Shown piece after piece: positions 62,407 to 64,000 of a stretch of 64,000 nt of DNA (the first letter of the stretch is position 1; each line of letters opens with the position of its first letter). Both the position numbers and the translations under genes were made by a program. The stretch lies in assembly GCA_900471605.1 (NCBI GenBank), contig UCEY01000064.1:20664-84663 (forward strand). The letters are read 5' to 3'. The notes under the pieces are model-generated. The model had not been told where the DNA came from, ran no database searches, and saw only the letters and a program-made list of their open reading frames with translations. Source of the DNA: Hyphomicrobiales bacterium. GTDB lineage: Bacteria > Pseudomonadota > Alphaproteobacteria > Rhizobiales > Rhizobiaceae.

Positions 62407-63822
62407 TCATTCGGCATTCCTGAAGATCTTGCCCGGATTGAAGATATTCTTCGGATCGAACCCCTGCTTGATCGTCCGCATCAGGCCGACCGCACCGCCG
62501 AGCTCCTCTTCCAGAAACGCCATCTTGCCCTGGCCGATGCCGTGTTCGCCGGTGCAGGTTCCATCCATGCCGAGCGCCCGGTGGTTGAGGCGCCCGATGA
62601 ACGCCTCGACCTTGTCGACCGAGGCCGGATCCTTGCCGTCGAAAAGCACCAGGACGTGGAAATTGCCATCGCCCGCATGGCCGACGATCGGCGCCAGCAA
62701 CCCCTGTTCGGCGATATCGGCCTGGGTTTCGGCAACGCATTCGGCAAGCCGCGAGATCGGCACGCAGACATCCGTCGACAGGCCGTCGAGTTCCGGCGCC
62801 AGCGCCCGGCTTGCCCAATAGGCGTTGTGCCGCGCATTCCAGAGCTTCGCGCGCTCCTCGGCATTGGCAGTCCAGAGAAAATCGTCGCCGCCGCACTCGG
62901 CGGCGATCTCCGCAAACTGCGCCGATTGCAACGCCACCGTCTCCTCCGTGCCGTGGAATTCCAGGAACAGCGTCGGCTTTTCCGGATAGGAGAGTTTCGA
63001 ATAGGCATTGCAGGCGCGCATCTGCACATCGTCGAGCAGTTCGATGCGGGCGACCGGAATGCCCATCTGGATGGTCATGATCACCGCGTCGCAGGCGGCC
63101 TTCACGCTCGGAAACGCGCAGACGCCGCCGCCGATCTTTTCCGGAATGCCCTGCAGCCTCAAAGTCACCGAGGTGATTACGCCGAGCGTGCCTTCCGAGC
63201 CGACGAAGAGACGGGTCAGGTCGTAGCCCGCCGAAGACTTCTTGGCGCGCTGCGCCGTGCGGATCTCCTCGCCATCGGCCGTGACGACGGTGAGCGACAG
63301 GACGTTATCTTTCATCGTGCCGTAGCGCACCGCATTGGTGCCGGAGGCGCGGGTCGCGGTCATGCCGCCGATCGAGGCATTGGCGCCGGGATCGATCGGG
63401 AAGAACAGGCCGGTGTCGCGAAGCTCGCGGTTCAACTCCTCGCGGGTGATGCCGGGCTCCACGGTGACGTCGAGATCGGCGGGGCTGACGCGAAGCACCC
63501 TGTTCATGCGGCTGAAGTCAATCGAGATTCCGCCCGACGGCGCATTCACCTGGCCTTCGAGCGAGGAGCCGACCCCAAAGGGGACGACCGGAACGCGATG
63601 CTCGGCGCAGGCCCTGACCACGGTTTTCACGTCGTCGGCGCTCTCGACGAAGACGACCCCGTCCGGAAGCTGGGCGGGCAGATAGGTGGTCGTGTGAGCG
63701 TGCTGCTCGCGGAACGACTGGCCTGTCTGGAAGCGCTCGCCGAAGGATTGCTTGAGGATGCCGAGGACGGTCGCGATGCCCTCTTCGTTGCGAAGCCCCG
63801 CCTTCACGTCCTTGACCGCCAT
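62407..63822 (-). CDS. FAD-linked oxidase (GlcD/D-lactate dehydrogenase type)
   Basis: 471 residues. FAD-binding PCMH domain with VPFGVGSSLEGQVNAP and PGANASIGGMTATRASGTNAVRYG, and a C-terminal FAD-oxidase_C domain ending in FNPGKIFRN. GHAGDGNFHVLV is the metal/substrate-binding block. Likely a D-2-hydroxyacid or D-lactate dehydrogenase that passes electrons to the respiratory chain. Substrate not fixed by sequence alone. Confidence 0.9.
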   Translation of the reverse strand: MAVKDVKAGLRNEEGIATVLGILKQSFGERFQTGQSFREQHAHTTTYLPAQLPDGVVFVESADDVKTVVRACAEHRVPVVPFGVGSSLEGQVNAPSGGISIDFSRMNRVLRVSPADLDVTVEPGITREELNRELRDTGLFFPIDPGANASIGGMTATRASGTNAVRYGTMKDNVLSLTVVTADGEEIRTAQRAKKSSAGYDLTRLFVGSEGTLGVITSVTLRLQGIPEKIGGGVCAFPSVKAACDAVIMTIQMGIPVARIELLDDVQMRACNAYSKLSYPEKPTLFLEFHGTEETVALQSAQFAEIAAECGGDDFLWTANAEERAKLWNARHNAYWASRALAPELDGLSTDVCVPISRLAECVAETQADIAEQGLLAPIVGHAGDGNFHVLVLFDGKDPASVDKVEAFIGRLNHRALGMDGTCTGEHGIGQGKMAFLEEELGGAVGLMRTIKQGFDPKNIFNPGKIFRNAE

Positions 63823-63868
63823 GACTGCTTTCCTCCTTGTCTTTTCAAGGGATTGGTTAGGCGACGGG

Positions 63869-64000
63869 TCAGGTTTTGTCCAGCCGCAACGATGAAGGAT
63901 CGACCGGACGGAGTCCGGCCCTGGCGATTTCGGTTTGAAGGTCGGACGGGGCGCTGAAAGCTGCCTCGTAAGTTAGTTTGTAGGTGACACCTCTCAGCGC
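63869..64000 (-). CDS. 3' end of an unidentified gene (cut by window edge)
   Basis: The minus strand is open from the right edge to a TGA at 63869-63871, about 43 residues ending PVDPSSLRLDKT. The body enters from outside the window. I do not recognise it. It lies directly upstream of the FAD-oxidase gene on the same strand. Confidence 0.45.
   Translation of the reverse strand, partial: ALRGVTYKLTYEAAFSAPSDLQTEIARAGLRPVDPSSLRLDKT

Noticed and set aside
60016..63957. Plus-strand open frame of 1313 codons
   Set aside because: It is antisense to the AsmA and FAD-oxidase genes, both with clear family motifs; such shadow frames arise from high GC content. The translation has no recognisable domain.

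Overview
The window is GC-rich alphaproteobacterial chromosome, most likely Rhizobiaceae (Rhizobium, Neorhizobium or Agrobacterium). The reasons are a circularly permuted two-piece tmRNA next to an alpha-type SspB, an Ile/Val attenuation leader before ilvB-ilvH, the block thyA-folA-hflK-hflC-degP, the pairs miaA/serB and ilvB/ilvH, and a long inverted repeat of the rhizobial intergenic type. No rRNA, tRNA or CRISPR array was seen.

Left part (1 to about 24.5 kb): an accessory island that reads as the right-hand portion of a Tn7-like transposon. The core tnsA-tnsB-tnsC-tniQ (18.3-24.3 kb) ends in a strong terminator, followed by two roughly 40-bp direct repeats that may be TnsB sites. Upstream of tnsA lie small ORFs, two of which resemble the helix-turn-helix part of TnsB. 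Cargo fills the rest: a DUF4011 protein running off the left edge, an IS1595-type remnant, a nuclease-like protein, an Rpn-like protein with a receiver-domain protein, a C5-cytosine methyltransferase, a DUF3846-like protein, a MazG-like protein, a HigB-like/ImmA toxin-antitoxin pair, and a PIN toxin. The left transposon end is not visible.

The most interesting cargo is a five-gene operon on the minus strand (14.8 to 9.96 kb): a TnsA-like protein, a soluble FtsH-like AAA+ metalloprotease, a DUF6634-like protein, a thymidylate-synthase homologue with Asp where thymidylate synthase has the dUMP-selecting Asn, and a protein matching the alpha-glutamyl/putrescinyl thymine pyrophosphorylase family. 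This looks like a bacterial nucleotide or DNA-base modification module coupled to a nuclease and an unfoldase-protease; its function is inference.

Right part (24.6-64 kb): ordinary chromosome. It holds AraC/alcohol dehydrogenase, HxlR/quinone reductase (a ytfH/ytfG-like divergent pair), an Asp/Glu racemase, a MarR-GNAT fusion, pdxJ, a MerR regulator, a RecD-like helicase, an SDR-DoxX-like gene with a DUF2269 gene, a secreted lipoprotein-type protein with ECF sigma and anti-sigma genes, cobalt-type nitrile hydratase (nthA-nthB-accessory), a LysE exporter, an aldo/keto reductase, a capsule-type glycosyltransferase, ilvH-ilvB with an attenuator, a HerA-type ATPase, miaA/serB, brnTA, a GNAT acetyltransferase, degP-hflC-hflK-folA-thyA, an extended SDR, ssrA-sspB, two small conserved genes, a 1233-residue AsmA protein and an FAD-linked oxidase. 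At the right edge is the 3' end of a further minus-strand gene.
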